Notes under the pieces: generated by a model
The model's input: only the letters and a program-made list of their open reading frames with translations
Told to the model about the DNA's origin: nothing
The model's database searches: none
Position numbers and translations under genes: made by a program
Source: an uncultured Candidatus Saccharibacteria bacterium
GTDB lineage: Bacteria > Patescibacteriota > Saccharimonadia > Saccharimonadales > Saccharimonadaceae
DNA: 64,000 nt
Assembly: GCA_947304395.1 (NCBI GenBank)
Contig: CAMZBA010000003.1
Location: 1-64,000 of the forward strand
Reading direction: 5' to 3'
Shown here: piece after piece, positions 32,285 through 41,529 of the stretch
Layout: every line of letters begins with the position of its first letter
Position numbering within the stretch: the stretch's first letter is position 1

Positions 32285-32307
32285 AGTGTGTCAAATAGTG
32301 TGTCAGA
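32285..32307 (+). repeat. Integrase arm-type direct repeat, left
   Basis: Two GTGTGTCA units separated by AATA. An identical copy in the same orientation lies at 41530-41552, so both flank the attachment core in the excised circle. Confidence 0.75.
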
Positions 32308-32368
32308 AGGGTTATAGGTAACATTTTGTGTTATGATTAATACAAGATAATTAAGTGGAGTGGCTACC

Positions 32369-33421
32369 GTGTTGAAAGGTCTGTCGTTATTCTCTAGCTC
32401 TGGAGTTGGTGAAGCATACCTGAAAGATGTTGGTGTTGATATAGTTGTTGCGAATGAGCTCATACCGAAGCGTGCAGAGTTATATAGAAAACTATATCCC
32501 GAATGTAATATGATATGTGGCGATATTACAGATGCTAAAATTTTCGACAAGATTATTGAATCGGCTAAGGGTGTTGATTTTATGATTGCCTCTCCGCCTT
32601 GCCAAGGAATGAGTATAGCTGGAAAAAATAGACAGCAAGATACTATGATAAATGATTCAAGAAATTTCCTCATCAACTATGTTTTCGATGCAATCGAACA
32701 ACTTAAACCAAAATATATAATAATCGAGAATGTATCTGCCTTACTAAAAATAAAGTTACCTTATAATGGTGAATTGCACACGGTTACAGAAATACTGGAA
32801 AGTAAGTTTGGTGATGAATATGAAATCGACAGCCGGGTTGTAAATGCTGCCGATTATGGTGTCCCCCAAACTAGGCTAAGGGCAATTATCAAACTGTATA
32901 AAAAAGGTACAAATTGGAAGTGGCCAAAGAAGGTTGACAAGCATATTACGGTTAGAGAGGCTATAGGCGATTTGCCTTCATTAGAAGCAGGAGAAAGCTC
33001 GGACATTAAGTGGCACTTTGCGAGGAAGCATGACCCTAACCATATATTATGTATGAAACATACGAAAACTGGCATGTCCGCTTTCGAGAACGAAGAGTAT
33101 TATCCGAAAAAGAAAGATGGAACACGCGTAAAAGGTTACAACTCATCTTATAGGAGAATAGAATGGGATGAGCCATCTCCTACTATAACGATGAGAAATG
33201 ATGCCATTAGTTCCCAAAGGAACGTACATCCAGGGAGGCTTCTAGAGGATGGTACTTATTCTGATGCGAGGGTCCTTACGCCGCTTGAGTTGTTCATTTT
33301 AGACTCGCTGCCGAGAGATTGGGGCATTCCAGATGATACGCCGGAAATACTAATTAGACAGGTAATTGGTGAGTCGATTCCGCCATTAATGATAAAAGCA
33401 ATAGTAGGAGAAATAAAATGA
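32369..33421 (+). CDS. DNA cytosine-5 methyltransferase, first of a tandem pair
   Basis: The 350-residue enzyme has the m5C methyltransferase motifs: motif I as [14 protein letters not shown], the catalytic PCQ in SPPCQGMS (about residue 75), ENV (about 127), QTRLRAI (about 170), and a C-terminal IGESIPP. Target recognition lies around 220-290. GTG at 32369 is chosen for the GGAG 8 nt upstream; GTG 32360 and TTG 32372 are alternatives. It overlaps the second methyltransferase by 4 nt. The two are clear paralogues. Confidence 0.85.
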   Translation: MLKGLSLFSSSGVGEAYLKDVGVDIVVANELIPKRAELYRKLYPECNMICGDITDAKIFDKIIESAKGVDFMIASPPCQGMSIAGKNRQQDTMINDSRNFLINYVFDAIEQLKPKYIIIENVSALLKIKLPYNGELHTVTEILESKFGDEYEIDSRVVNAADYGVPQTRLRAIIKLYKKGTNWKWPKKVDKHITVREAIGDLPSLEAGESSDIKWHFARKHDPNHILCMKHTKTGMSAFENEEYYPKKKDGTRVKGYNSSYRRIEWDEPSPTITMRNDAISSQRNVHPGRLLEDGTYSDARVLTPLELFILDSLPRDWGIPDDTPEILIRQVIGESIPPLMIKAIVGEIK

Positions 33422-34473
33422 AGGCAATATCGCTCTTCTCAAGTGCTGGAATAGGCGAGTTGAGACTACCGAAAAATATTGAAGTTGTAGCCGCGAACGA
33501 ATTAAGGCCTGAGCGCGCTGAGTGTTACTCGTTTTTCTATCCTAAAACGAAGATGATTTGTGGGGATATCACCAGTACGGAAATAAAAAATTCCATAATC
33601 GATGAAGCAAAAAAGAATGAGTGTAAACTACTTATAGCAACGCCGCCTTGTCAAGGATTGAGCACTGTTGGTAAAAACAAAGGCCAGAAGCAATTCGAAG
33701 TAGATAGGCGAAATTTTCTTATTCTGGAAGTACTCGACATCATTGATAGCTGTGATTTTGACTACATATTAATCGAGAATGTGCCGAGATTTATTCAGAT
33801 GTATTTCCCATACGAAGGAGAATACCTGAGACTCGAAGATATTTTGAAAAGAAAATACGGTGATAAGTATAATATCGACATAAAGGTATTAAATGCTAAG
33901 GACTATGGAGTTCCTCAATCGAGACCTCGTGCAGTCACTAAGATATGGAAAAAGAGTATGAAGTGGGGGTGGCCAACTAAAGAACCAGAGATAAGTCTTA
34001 GAGAAGCGATTGGTCATTTGCCGTCCCTTGAGCCAGGTGAGGATTCGGGTATCCGCTGGCATAAAGCTAAGGCCCAAAACGATAGAATTACGTTGGCTAT
34101 AAGACATACTAAGCCAGGGAAGAGTGCTCTGCAAAATGAAGTATATTATCCGAAAAAAGCGGATGGAAGCAGGATTAAAGGGTTCCATAATACATATAAA
34201 AGAATGGTTTGGGACCAACCTTGTCCAGCGCGCACTACCTATTGCGGAAGTGTAAGCTCGCACAATAATATCCATCCAGGTCACCTGAATCCAGATGGTA
34301 CATATTCGGACCCGAGAGTATTGACTCTTCTGGAGACATTTATAGTATCTTCTATTCCAGAGACAATAGAATTTCCCGAAGGCTCAACTGATACATTTAT
34401 TCGTACTATGATTGGCGAAGCTGTTCCGCCGAGATTGATGGAAAGAATAATAACTAAAATAGGAGAAGAATAA
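33418..34473 (+). CDS. DNA cytosine-5 methyltransferase, second of the pair
   Basis: The 351-residue paralogue of the preceding enzyme has [12 protein letters not shown] (motif I), TPPCQGLS with the catalytic Cys (about residue 77), ENV and QSRPRAV. The segment [14 protein letters not shown] parallels the first protein, so both probably descend from a duplication but may recognise opposite strands of one asymmetric site. The ATG overlaps the upstream stop (ATGA). The endonuclease gene follows after 4 nt. Confidence 0.85.
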   Translation: MKAISLFSSAGIGELRLPKNIEVVAANELRPERAECYSFFYPKTKMICGDITSTEIKNSIIDEAKKNECKLLIATPPCQGLSTVGKNKGQKQFEVDRRNFLILEVLDIIDSCDFDYILIENVPRFIQMYFPYEGEYLRLEDILKRKYGDKYNIDIKVLNAKDYGVPQSRPRAVTKIWKKSMKWGWPTKEPEISLREAIGHLPSLEPGEDSGIRWHKAKAQNDRITLAIRHTKPGKSALQNEVYYPKKADGSRIKGFHNTYKRMVWDQPCPARTTYCGSVSSHNNIHPGHLNPDGTYSDPRVLTLLETFIVSSIPETIEFPEGSTDTFIRTMIGEAVPPRLMERIITKIGEE

Positions 34474-34477
34474 TAAT

Positions 34478-35938
34478 ATGTCTCCAATTATGGTCAATAG
34501 AGACAAGTGGATTCTCTATAAACATACATGCAACTACGAACTAATTAAGGCCGTAGCTCTGGATGTCAAAAATAGCTGTGCATCAAATGTTAATAATAGT
34601 CAGCGTTATAAAATGCAGGAGAGGCTAGCTCTTCTAGATTTATATAAGACACGAAATCCAAATGAACGTCCACTAGACTCCATTAACCATAGGATTAATA
34701 CGCTTGAATTCTACATGTTTGGTTACGAAGACTATAATAAGCGTTTTATCTTTAGTCCGCTAGGAAACCTATTTCTCGATAATATTAGCGACTCAGAAAA
34801 GTCGAAAAAGATATTTGCAGCTATGTTATTCGGGATTCAGTTTCAGCATCCCGCAAACGGCACCCCCGATATATTTCAGCTATATCCGTTTAGGCTCCTG
34901 ATGAGTCTTATGCTCGACGAGAGGTTGGACTACAAACTATATAATTCCGAGTATGCCTATATAGTCGCCTTCGTTAAGCATGTCGATAAAGAATCATACG
35001 ACTCGCTCGTTGAAAGCATTTTACGCTTTAGGGGTAAAACGGACGAGGAGAAAGCAGCACTACTTAAAAGCGATGAACATACATATGTGAATTGTATCTA
35101 TGAATGGCAGTATTACACGCAATCGCTGTTATCCACCATTGGGATTATTAAGAAAAACGCAGGAACGAAATTGGTTGATTTATATCATCCATCGAAGACT
35201 AATAGCAGAAGTCTGCCCACTAAAAGAACAGCAACTACAGGTTATGCTACTATCGCCGACGACCTTCGTCCGTTTATCGCTAAGCTCCTCAATGCTTATA
35301 GTTGCTTCGACACTCCATTAAGGCTCGATGAGCCTGATAGAATGCAGTTAGATATTATTAAGGAAATTTATTCCTTTTATCCAAGGCAACTTCTTGAAGA
35401 AATCGGCGAGGAAGAAGACGAATTCCAGGCTAAGCTACTTGAACTCCCGAAGCTCATAGAAAAATATGCCGACAATCCAGACAACAGTACTGCATACTTA
35501 TTTGAGGATGTCTTGGAAGAAGGTATGAATATGTTCTATAATGTTGAGGCTAAGAAAATTGGCGGTGCTGGACATACTGACATTGAGTGTAAATATCTGA
35601 CACTAAAGAAGAAATTTGCAGTCGAGGCCAAGTCAACTGAAGAAAAACTTCTTGGTATTAATGCGGGCAGGTTACGTGACCATCGCGAGCAGATAGGGGG
35701 AGAGTATACAATTGTAATCACACCTAGGTATGTTCCCGCGGTTAAGAGGGATATTAGGGATGCTCCTATTGTAATTATCCTAGCTAGTACATTTAGTGAG
35801 TATTTATATAATCATATTCATCATGATATGCGAGATATCGACTATGGCGATTTCGACAACATCATTGTAGAAAATCTGGGCAAAGATATAAGTCCTCTAA
35901 TATCTGAAATGACAATGGAAAAGTTTGCCACAAATTAA
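34478..35938 (+). CDS. Type II restriction endonuclease, PD-(D/E)XK type
   Basis: The 486-residue protein carries a C-terminal nuclease core: GHTDIECKYL followed by FAVEAKSTEEK (about 370-395), i.e. D...E-x-K, then YTIVITPRYVP. The N-terminal two thirds with FSPLGNLFL (about 83) resemble AlwI/type IIS-like enzymes and would recognise DNA. Position directly behind two m5C methyltransferases makes a complete restriction-modification operon. GGAGAAG precedes the ATG. The family name is an inference, the nuclease call is stronger. Confidence 0.7.
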   Translation: MSPIMVNRDKWILYKHTCNYELIKAVALDVKNSCASNVNNSQRYKMQERLALLDLYKTRNPNERPLDSINHRINTLEFYMFGYEDYNKRFIFSPLGNLFLDNISDSEKSKKIFAAMLFGIQFQHPANGTPDIFQLYPFRLLMSLMLDERLDYKLYNSEYAYIVAFVKHVDKESYDSLVESILRFRGKTDEEKAALLKSDEHTYVNCIYEWQYYTQSLLSTIGIIKKNAGTKLVDLYHPSKTNSRSLPTKRTATTGYATIADDLRPFIAKLLNAYSCFDTPLRLDEPDRMQLDIIKEIYSFYPRQLLEEIGEEEDEFQAKLLELPKLIEKYADNPDNSTAYLFEDVLEEGMNMFYNVEAKKIGGAGHTDIECKYLTLKKKFAVEAKSTEEKLLGINAGRLRDHREQIGGEYTIVITPRYVPAVKRDIRDAPIVIILASTFSEYLYNHIHHDMRDIDYGDFDNIIVENLGKDISPLISEMTMEKFATN

Positions 35939-35968
35939 GCTCATGCTTTCAAAATAGCTCTCGCAAGT

Positions 35969-35988
35969 ATATTGTTTAGTAACAATAT
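35969..35988. promoter_or_regulatory. 20-bp palindrome, possible operator
   Basis: ATATTGTT-TAGT-AACAATAT is a perfect inverted repeat just upstream of a small basic peptide frame. It could be an operator or an RNA hairpin. Confidence 0.4.
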
Positions 35989-36004
35989 TAAGAAAGGAGC
36001 TATT

Positions 36005-36073
36005 TTGATTTATCCATTAGAAATCATTCGCAAGAGAATAATAATGAGGAAGCTCAAAAAGCAACATAGATAA
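36005..36073 (+). CDS. Very small basic peptide
   Basis: A 22-codon frame starting at TTG, with AAAGGAG 7 nt upstream, encodes a peptide beginning MIYPLEIIRKR and ending KKQHR. A terminator follows 6 nt after its stop, so the unit looks like a complete mini-gene between the restriction operon and the third methyltransferase. A regulatory or toxin-like role is possible but unproven. Confidence 0.35.
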   Translation: MIYPLEIIRKRIIMRKLKKQHR

Positions 36074-36078
36074 TTAAT

Positions 36079-36110
36079 AAATTTACCGATTGATTTCGGT
36101 AAATTTTTTT
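36079..36110 (+). terminator. Terminator of the small peptide unit
   Basis: AAATTTACCGA/TCGGTAAATTT hairpin running into seven T residues. Confidence 0.85.
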
Positions 36111-36190
36111 AATAATTACGTCTGATATAATTGATACAGAAGAAAGGTCTTAGGGGGATTTACTAACTATAATTGAGGTTCTTTTACAAA

Positions 36191-37120
36191 ATGAGAGAAT
36201 TAAAGTATTTCTCTACTTTTTCGGGAATCGGCGGATTCGAGCTTGGGTTGATTCGTGCTGCAGAACGAAACGATATAAAGCTAAAATGTATCGGCTTCTC
36301 GGAAGTAGATAAGTATGCCATTTCTGTCTATGAAAAGCACTTCGGAGAAAATAAAAACTATGGAGATATTAGAAAAATCGAGCCAAAGGAGCTGCCCGAC
36401 TTCGATTGCCTATTTGGAGGCTCTCCATGCCAAGACTTCAGTTCAGTTGGGAGAAGAGCTGGAATCGAAGGTGAAAAGAGTAGCTTATTCTTTGAATTTG
36501 CAAGAATCGCCAGGGAAAAACGACCTAGAATTATCGTTTTGGAAAACGTTAAAGGTCTACTCTCTTCCACTAAAGGAAGGGATTTCCAACGAATCATTAG
36601 TATTTTGGGGGAAATTGGGTATGTACTTCAATGGCAAGTGCTGGACAGCCAATATTTCGGTTCCCCGCAGCATCGAGAACGAGTCATTATTGTCGGATTT
36701 CTTGGAGAAGAATGCTGGCGAGAAATATTTCCTATCGGCTACTCAAACAGAAAAACTGTTCTCGAAGATGGCAAAGTGATTGCTTATGGCAAAAGAAGGA
36801 CAAGGAGTTTGCGAAGCAATTATATAAACACTATTACTGCCAGTTATAAGGGGCCTAGCGGAGATGGCAATCCTGCGATTATTGAAGGCGATAGGATTCG
36901 AAAATTGACTCCGATTGAATGCGAGCGGTGCCAATGTTTCCCTGATGATTGGACGAAATATGGAAAAGACGGAAAGGAAATAAGTACTACTAGGAGATAT
37001 AGACTTTGCGGAAATTCGGTTTGCGTAAATGTCTTAGAGGAGGTGTTTAATCAAATACTAAAAAATGAAAAGGAAATAGAAGATGAACAATTATCAAGAA
37101 ATGAAAGATTTTGCCATTAA
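36191..37120 (+). CDS. DNA cytosine-5 methyltransferase, orphan
   Basis: The 309-residue enzyme is a canonical Dcm-type methyltransferase: FSTFSGIGGFELG (motif I), GGSPCQDFSSVGRRAG with the catalytic Cys (about 82), LENVKGLLS, QHRERVIIVGF, and RLCGNSV near the C-terminus. It is only distantly related to the tandem pair and has no adjacent nuclease, so it may protect the element from host restriction. I prefer the ATG at 36191 since family members start with a few residues before motif I. It overlaps the next gene. Confidence 0.85.
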   Translation: MRELKYFSTFSGIGGFELGLIRAAERNDIKLKCIGFSEVDKYAISVYEKHFGENKNYGDIRKIEPKELPDFDCLFGGSPCQDFSSVGRRAGIEGEKSSLFFEFARIAREKRPRIIVLENVKGLLSSTKGRDFQRIISILGEIGYVLQWQVLDSQYFGSPQHRERVIIVGFLGEECWREIFPIGYSNRKTVLEDGKVIAYGKRRTRSLRSNYINTITASYKGPSGDGNPAIIEGDRIRKLTPIECERCQCFPDDWTKYGKDGKEISTTRRYRLCGNSVCVNVLEEVFNQILKNEKEIEDEQLSRNERFCH

Positions 37121-37322
37121 TTTTGCAGAGGGAAAGAAAAGAGCCAAGAAGATTAATATACTAAAAGAATCGTTCATGAATATGCTAAATGAGACAGATT
37201 GTACGTATGCGGATTTGGCTATTATGACTGCGGTCTATCAGGAGCTTCATGGCGATTCTGAGCCTAGCAAGAAAATGTTTAAGAAGTTGTTAGATAAAAA
37301 GGTTAATGAATCAAATAAATAA
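37083..37322 (+). CDS. Small hypothetical protein of the element
   Basis: The 79-residue, Lys-rich helical protein is not recognised. It overlaps the methyltransferase stop by 38 nt and the next gene by 17 nt, so it sits in a tightly packed operon as in phages and satellites. A weak GGAAA site precedes the ATG. Confidence 0.5.
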   Translation: MNNYQEMKDFAINFAEGKKRAKKINILKESFMNMLNETDCTYADLAIMTAVYQELHGDSEPSKKMFKKLLDKKVNESNK

Positions 37323-37668
37323 TCTGAAACCATTCACTGGAAAAGATGACCCCAGACGTCAGAATGGGAGAGTGAGAGGTAGCAAGAACAAGAAAACTCT
37401 AGTCAGGGATATTCTTGATTCGGAAATTGACCCAACCCTCCCATTTAACAGGGGTCTTTCAAGTGCTTTAGTGAAAAGCAAGACGTACCGAGAAGCTATT
37501 GTTATGGCAATGGTTATCAAAGCCATGGACGGGGATGTTCGTGCGGCAACTTGGTTATCAGACAGATATCAAGAAACGCCAGACCCAGACAGCTTCTTTA
37601 TGCGGCCAGAACTAATATTTAATGTGGTCCCAGGACGTGAAGAAAAATCTGCAGCGAAGTTGGAGTGA
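37306..37668 (+). CDS. DUF5681/small-terminase-like protein
   Basis: The 120-residue protein starts with a basic segment (NGRVRGSKNKKTLVRDIL, about 20-38) and ends with DVRAATWLSDRYQE. The GxxKGSKNKxTL...DxRAAxxLxDR plan resembles phage DUF5681 proteins and N-terminal parts of small terminase subunits, which bind DNA for packaging. This is the best hint of phage or satellite ancestry in the element. The packaging role is inferred. Confidence 0.5.
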   Translation: MNQINNLKPFTGKDDPRRQNGRVRGSKNKKTLVRDILDSEIDPTLPFNRGLSSALVKSKTYREAIVMAMVIKAMDGDVRAATWLSDRYQETPDPDSFFMRPELIFNVVPGREEKSAAKLE

Positions 37669-37689
37669 TTTTTGCAGTAAAATATTAAT

Positions 37690-38415
37690 ATGGAAATGCC
37701 AAGAAAAAGGTTCGTGTCGCAAAAAATCAATCCCACCAGAAGCGTGAGGGAACAAGACTTCGAAGAGTATCTTAGATTCGTTCAGGGATTAATGAATGAT
37801 GGTAGCCTAAAAAGTACCATAGCCAAATATGAAAAAGAACTTGGAATAGACAATTCGTTATATGACAAGATAGAGCTTCGATATGATAGACTCGATGGCG
37901 AGCCATTGGCGAAAGAATATCTGCTAGAGTTGATGCAATCAAGCGGGAAAAGCAAATCTGATTCCATCGAAAGGCTCGATAGAGTAGTAAACGATATCAT
38001 GTCAGAGGAAAAAATAGACAATATTTTCCGATGGCTAATCTACTATATGATGTCTCATCAGAAAGACAGCAATATAACCAAAATCGCTGAGTTATATAAA
38101 AGAGAGTATAGCTTTTATGAAATCAAACTTCCTGTAGCCGAAATAGAAGAAATTGACAGTGAAAGTATAACGATAAAAGTGGATAGAAAAGTTAATAAAA
38201 AACAATTTGTAATGATTTGGAACGCTATCGAGGAATACTGTCGAGAATATCCAGCTAAACGTTTTCTGCGACAAAGACTAATATTTCTTCATAATGAAAA
38301 GGGCTATGGCTATGGTACGTTGGCTAAGATTTATTATCCAGAAAAACGAAAGATGGTTAATGGCAAGAGAAATGGAATTGATTTAGTAAGACATCTTATT
38401 GAAAGAAATCAATAA
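37690..38415 (+). CDS. Hypothetical element protein
   Basis: The 241-residue, helical, charged protein is not recognised; a C-terminal GYGYGTLAKIYYPEKRKM stretch may be a helix-turn-helix. TAAAAT (37678-37683) ends 6 nt before the ATG with no Shine-Dalgarno, so it is probably leaderless, like many host-type genes here. A terminator follows. Confidence 0.5.
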   Translation: MEMPRKRFVSQKINPTRSVREQDFEEYLRFVQGLMNDGSLKSTIAKYEKELGIDNSLYDKIELRYDRLDGEPLAKEYLLELMQSSGKSKSDSIERLDRVVNDIMSEEKIDNIFRWLIYYMMSHQKDSNITKIAELYKREYSFYEIKLPVAEIEEIDSESITIKVDRKVNKKQFVMIWNAIEEYCREYPAKRFLRQRLIFLHNEKGYGYGTLAKIYYPEKRKMVNGKRNGIDLVRHLIERNQ

Positions 38416-38420
38416 AAAGG

Positions 38421-38458
38421 TTTGGACAAAAATAATATAAAAATGTCCAAATTTTTTT
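38421..38458 (+). terminator. Terminator after the 37690 gene
   Basis: TTTGGACA/TGTCCAAA hairpin followed by a run of T. Confidence 0.75.
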
Positions 38459-38564
38459 GTTTTAGAAAATATCAGAAAATGAAGGCAGACCACAACAAAT
38501 AACGGTCAACAATAAAAAACTTCAGTGAGCTCAATGAAGGATAACCAAATAAAGGAGAATCCTC

Positions 38565-39545
38565 ATGGATAATGAAGCATTAAATATAAAAACCCTAAAA
38601 GAGTTATATGGGATGAGTTTTCCGCCAACTAGATGGCTGGTTGAGAAGCTGATTCCGGATGGTGCAATTACGATTCTGTCAGCTCCGCCTAGCAGCTTTA
38701 AGACTTGGCTAATTCTTGAGATTGCAGGAAAGATGTCGAAGGGTATGAAGTTATTCGATAAATATAAAACCGAAAAGAGTGGCGTATTAATTCTAGACGA
38801 AGAGTCTGGCGAAAGGCAGTTGAGCGAGAGGTTTAGGAAGCTTGGAATTGGCGAATCTGATAATATATTCTACCAAAAACCATCTGGCAGGAAACTAGAT
38901 TCCGACTATATTAAAGAGCTAGTTGTTTATTGTAAAACGAACGATATTAGCTTGGTAGTATTTGACTCATTAGCTAGATTTCATACGGCGAACGAGAATG
39001 ACGCCTCGGAAATGGCTAGAGTAGCAGAAATGTTCGTTGATTTGAGAGAGCACGGAATTGCCTCCCTAATTATCTGTCATACTCGTAAAAGTAATGGACT
39101 TAATCGCAATTTTTCTGCCAACGACTCCGTTAGAGGCTCAAGCGATATAGTAGCTATGTGCGATAATCATATCTCAATTAGGAGAGATAGCAAGAAGAAC
39201 TATATAGTTATCAGCCAGGCAAAGAATCGTTTTGACGAGGAGTGTCTTCCATTTTTGGCAAAATTCGTGAAGGATAGTTCGGCTAGTAGCCATTGGGAGT
39301 TTTTGAAGGATATTGATAATGAAGAATCAGAATGGGATAAGTGTCTTGAATCTATTTATGATTTAGTTAAACAAAATCAATATTCTAACCAAAAACAGTT
39401 AATCAATTATTCGAAACAAAAGCGGCTAGGTATAGCCGAAAAGAAGGTTAGGTCCGCATTAGCCGAACTTGAAGAGCAAGGCCGAATCGGCTCCAATGCG
39501 GGTGAAAGGACAGCCAAGATTTATTTCATTAAGGAGGATTTCTAA
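38565..39545 (+). CDS. RepA/AAA_25-type ATPase
   Basis: The 326-residue protein has a RecA-like core: Walker A APPSSFKTWL (about 40-49), Walker B LVVFDSLARF (about 126), ICHTRKS (about 166), and a C-terminal winged-helix-like tail (about 255-320). AAA_25/RSF1010 RepA proteins are hexameric replicative helicases of plasmids and mobile elements. It probably supports replication of the excised circle. AAAGGAG precedes the ATG. It lies 1 nt before the excisionase-like gene. Confidence 0.75.
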   Translation: MDNEALNIKTLKELYGMSFPPTRWLVEKLIPDGAITILSAPPSSFKTWLILEIAGKMSKGMKLFDKYKTEKSGVLILDEESGERQLSERFRKLGIGESDNIFYQKPSGRKLDSDYIKELVVYCKTNDISLVVFDSLARFHTANENDASEMARVAEMFVDLREHGIASLIICHTRKSNGLNRNFSANDSVRGSSDIVAMCDNHISIRRDSKKNYIVISQAKNRFDEECLPFLAKFVKDSSASSHWEFLKDIDNEESEWDKCLESIYDLVKQNQYSNQKQLINYSKQKRLGIAEKKVRSALAELEEQGRIGSNAGERTAKIYFIKEDF

Positions 39546-39806
39546 ATGGCGAATATATATAATGAAGAAATTTTGAAATCCTCGAAAAAAGGTACGGACA
39601 AAAACGATGAAGTCCGACACACTAAAAATATGATGCTCACCATTGCGGAAACTGAAAAATATTTACGAATCTCCCACAGTACTCTGTATGGTTTGATTAA
39701 CCAGAATCAAATCAAAACGGTTCATATTGGGAAAAGACGTTTTATAACTATTGATGCGATTGATGAGTTTTTAAAGAAGATGGAAGGATATTTGTATGAG
39801 CTCTAG
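39546..39806 (+). CDS. Excisionase-like helix-turn-helix protein
   Basis: The 86-residue protein has a MerR-like DNA-binding domain of the excisionase family (LTIAETEKYLRISHSTLYGL, about 31-50, then KTVHIGKRRFI). It would direct excision by the adjacent integrase. It overlaps the integrase start by 11 nt and follows the ATPase by 1 nt, forming a three-gene operon. Confidence 0.8.
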   Translation: MANIYNEEILKSSKKGTDKNDEVRHTKNMMLTIAETEKYLRISHSTLYGLINQNQIKTVHIGKRRFITIDAIDEFLKKMEGYLYEL

Positions 39807-40872
39807 GAATTACGGATTTGGCATTTCAAAGCGTAAGGATGGTAGGTGGGTAGCGAGGAAAATGCTGCCAGATGATTATGAAAACAAAAAGTATTATTCA
39901 TTTTATGGAAAGACACGCAAAGAAGCTATAGACAAGATGAATGAGGCGGAGAAGCGTCGGAAATTAAAATTGAAATCTAAGGATATTTCGTTGCGTGATT
40001 ATTATAACATTTGGCTTAAGGAGGTGGCACCGGTAAGACTAAAGGTCACTACGATTAACCAGCGAAAGGATTACTTTAATCGCTTTATTCTTCCAAATCT
40101 TGGGGATAAGAAGCTATCAAAGATTACGCGCCAAGATATAAGACATTTAGTAATGAGTGAAGAACTCAATAGTAGTACGGGAAGAAAATCAAAAATCTGC
40201 TTAGATTCTATTTCGACCGTTTTAAATTATGCGGAAAAAGATAATTATATCGCAAGGAATCCGGCGAGGGGAGTAGAATATCGACCATATACTCCAAAAC
40301 AAACTGAGTGTTGGAGTTTCGATGAAATGGCAAAGTTTTTGAAAGTTGCAGAAAAATCTAATTACTATCCCATTTATAGATTATTGGCCGAGTGCGGTTT
40401 ACGAAAAGGTGAAGTATTGGGTATCGAGGTTAAAAATATAGATTATTTAAATAGAGTACTTGAAGTGGCTCAACAAGTAATCATGGATGGTAGTAAGCCA
40501 ATTTTATCATCGTTAAAAACAGTAAAATCAAAAAGATTGATTCCGCTAAGAGACGAAACGGCGAAGATGCTAGAGAAATACGTCCAGGAAAAACATATTT
40601 CGGAAGGACTATTGTTCAGGACTAGGAATAATACGCCAATTTCTCCGAGGAATCTTAGCCGGGACTATGCGAAAGTAGTGAAGGATGCAGGTGTTAAGAA
40701 TTATTCTATTCATAAAATGAGACACTATTTCGCGACTCGGCTTAATGAAAAGGAAGTAGACCTTAAAACCGCTCAGGAATTAATGGGACACACGTCTGCT
40801 GCAACGACCATGAATTATTATCAGCATAGCAGTCTAGACTTAAAGAGGATGGCTATTGAGCGAGTAGTATAA
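39796..40872 (+). CDS. Tyrosine recombinase (integrase)
   Basis: The 358-residue integrase has an N-terminal AP2-like arm-binding segment (about 1-50), a core-binding SAM-like domain (about 55-150) and the catalytic domain: Arg in ECGLRKGEV (about 198), Lys in the beta hairpin, HKMRHYFATRL (His-x-x-Arg), GHTSAATTMNYY with the nucleophilic Tyr (about 344). It should recombine the GTCTTCGGAACA core in the tRNA anticodon loop. It lies about 60 nt from the element's own tRNA and 750 nt from the right junction. Confidence 0.92.
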   Translation: MSSRNYGFGISKRKDGRWVARKMLPDDYENKKYYSFYGKTRKEAIDKMNEAEKRRKLKLKSKDISLRDYYNIWLKEVAPVRLKVTTINQRKDYFNRFILPNLGDKKLSKITRQDIRHLVMSEELNSSTGRKSKICLDSISTVLNYAEKDNYIARNPARGVEYRPYTPKQTECWSFDEMAKFLKVAEKSNYYPIYRLLAECGLRKGEVLGIEVKNIDYLNRVLEVAQQVIMDGSKPILSSLKTVKSKRLIPLRDETAKMLEKYVQEKHISEGLLFRTRNNTPISPRNLSRDYAKVVKDAGVKNYSIHKMRHYFATRLNEKEVDLKTAQELMGHTSAATTMNYYQHSSLDLKRMAIERVV

Positions 40873-40874
40873 AA

Positions 40875-40901
40875 AGAAGGGAGTTTCTCTCCCTTCTTTT
40901 T
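40875..40901 (+). terminator. Terminator of the integrase operon
   Basis: AGAAGGGAG/CTCCCTTCT hairpin with a T run. Confidence 0.85.
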
Positions 40902-40930
40902 AAGGGGTAAAAATGATATAATTCGACTAT

Positions 40931-41007
40931 GCACCCGTAGCTCAGTGGATTAGAGCGGATGTCTTCGGAACATCAGGCCGTGGGTTCGAATCCCTCCGGG
41001 TGTACCA
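40931..41007 (+). tRNA. tRNA-Arg (TCG) carried by the element
   Basis: A complete 77-nt cloverleaf with CCA, stem GATGT/ACATC, loop CTTCGGA (anticodon TCG), and its own TATAAT at 40917-40922. It has the same anticodon as the gene destroyed by insertion but a different anticodon stem, so it is a divergent replacement, not a duplication. Like the target it shows a T-T mismatch in the T stem. It contains a copy of the core GTCTTCGGAACA (40961-40972). Confidence 0.92.
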
Positions 41008-41024
41008 TAATTTTTTGTTACAAC

Positions 41025-41513
41025 ATGGATTATTCAAATTACAAAGGCACTGAACTAATTGAACAATATTCTTGTTTATTGAGCGAGATGAGGAAACAGG
41101 GCTTAATCCGCTCAAAGAATGTTGTTGGTGACTTAGGTGAATACATTGTCGTAGATTATTACTGTAAGACGAAGGGACTTCCGAAACTGCAATTTGCTCC
41201 TCCTTCAACTAAGAATATTGATGCTATTAGCGTAGACGGCGATAGGTATTCGATTAAATGTATTACTACTAATACAACAGGTGCATTCTATGGAATCCCA
41301 AAAGATGCGAGAATTGAAGATATCAAGCAGCCATTCGAGTATCTTGTAGTTGTTAAGCTAAAAGAAGACTTTACCCCAGAAATAATTTTAGAATTAGACT
41401 GGCCGACATTCTTTAAGTTTAAACACTGGCATTCAAGGATTAATGCCTATAATGTTATAATTAATAAAGAACTAATAAGTAGTTCTAAAATAATCTACAC
41501 ATCCGATAAATAG
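41025..41513 (+). CDS. Predicted PD-(D/E)XK nuclease (DUF6998-like)
   Basis: The 162-residue protein contains VGDLGEYIVVDYY (Glu, about 37), NIDAIS (Asp, about 66) and YSIKCITT (Lys, about 79), the order E...D...x-K of restriction-nuclease folds, as in DUF6998 proteins. It begins 18 nt after the element's tRNA-Arg without a visible ribosome binding site, and may be read from the tRNA promoter. It could be cargo defence. The function is inferred. Confidence 0.55.
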   Translation: MDYSNYKGTELIEQYSCLLSEMRKQGLIRSKNVVGDLGEYIVVDYYCKTKGLPKLQFAPPSTKNIDAISVDGDRYSIKCITTNTTGAFYGIPKDARIEDIKQPFEYLVVVKLKEDFTPEIILELDWPTFFKFKHWHSRINAYNVIINKELISSSKIIYTSDK

Positions 41514-41529
41514 TAGTTTTAAAAGCTTT

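Noticed and set aside
40942-41208. Minus-strand frame reading WYTRRDSNPRPD across the element's tRNA-Arg
   Set aside because: Antisense-tRNA artefact; the real features are the tRNA and the plus-strand nuclease gene.
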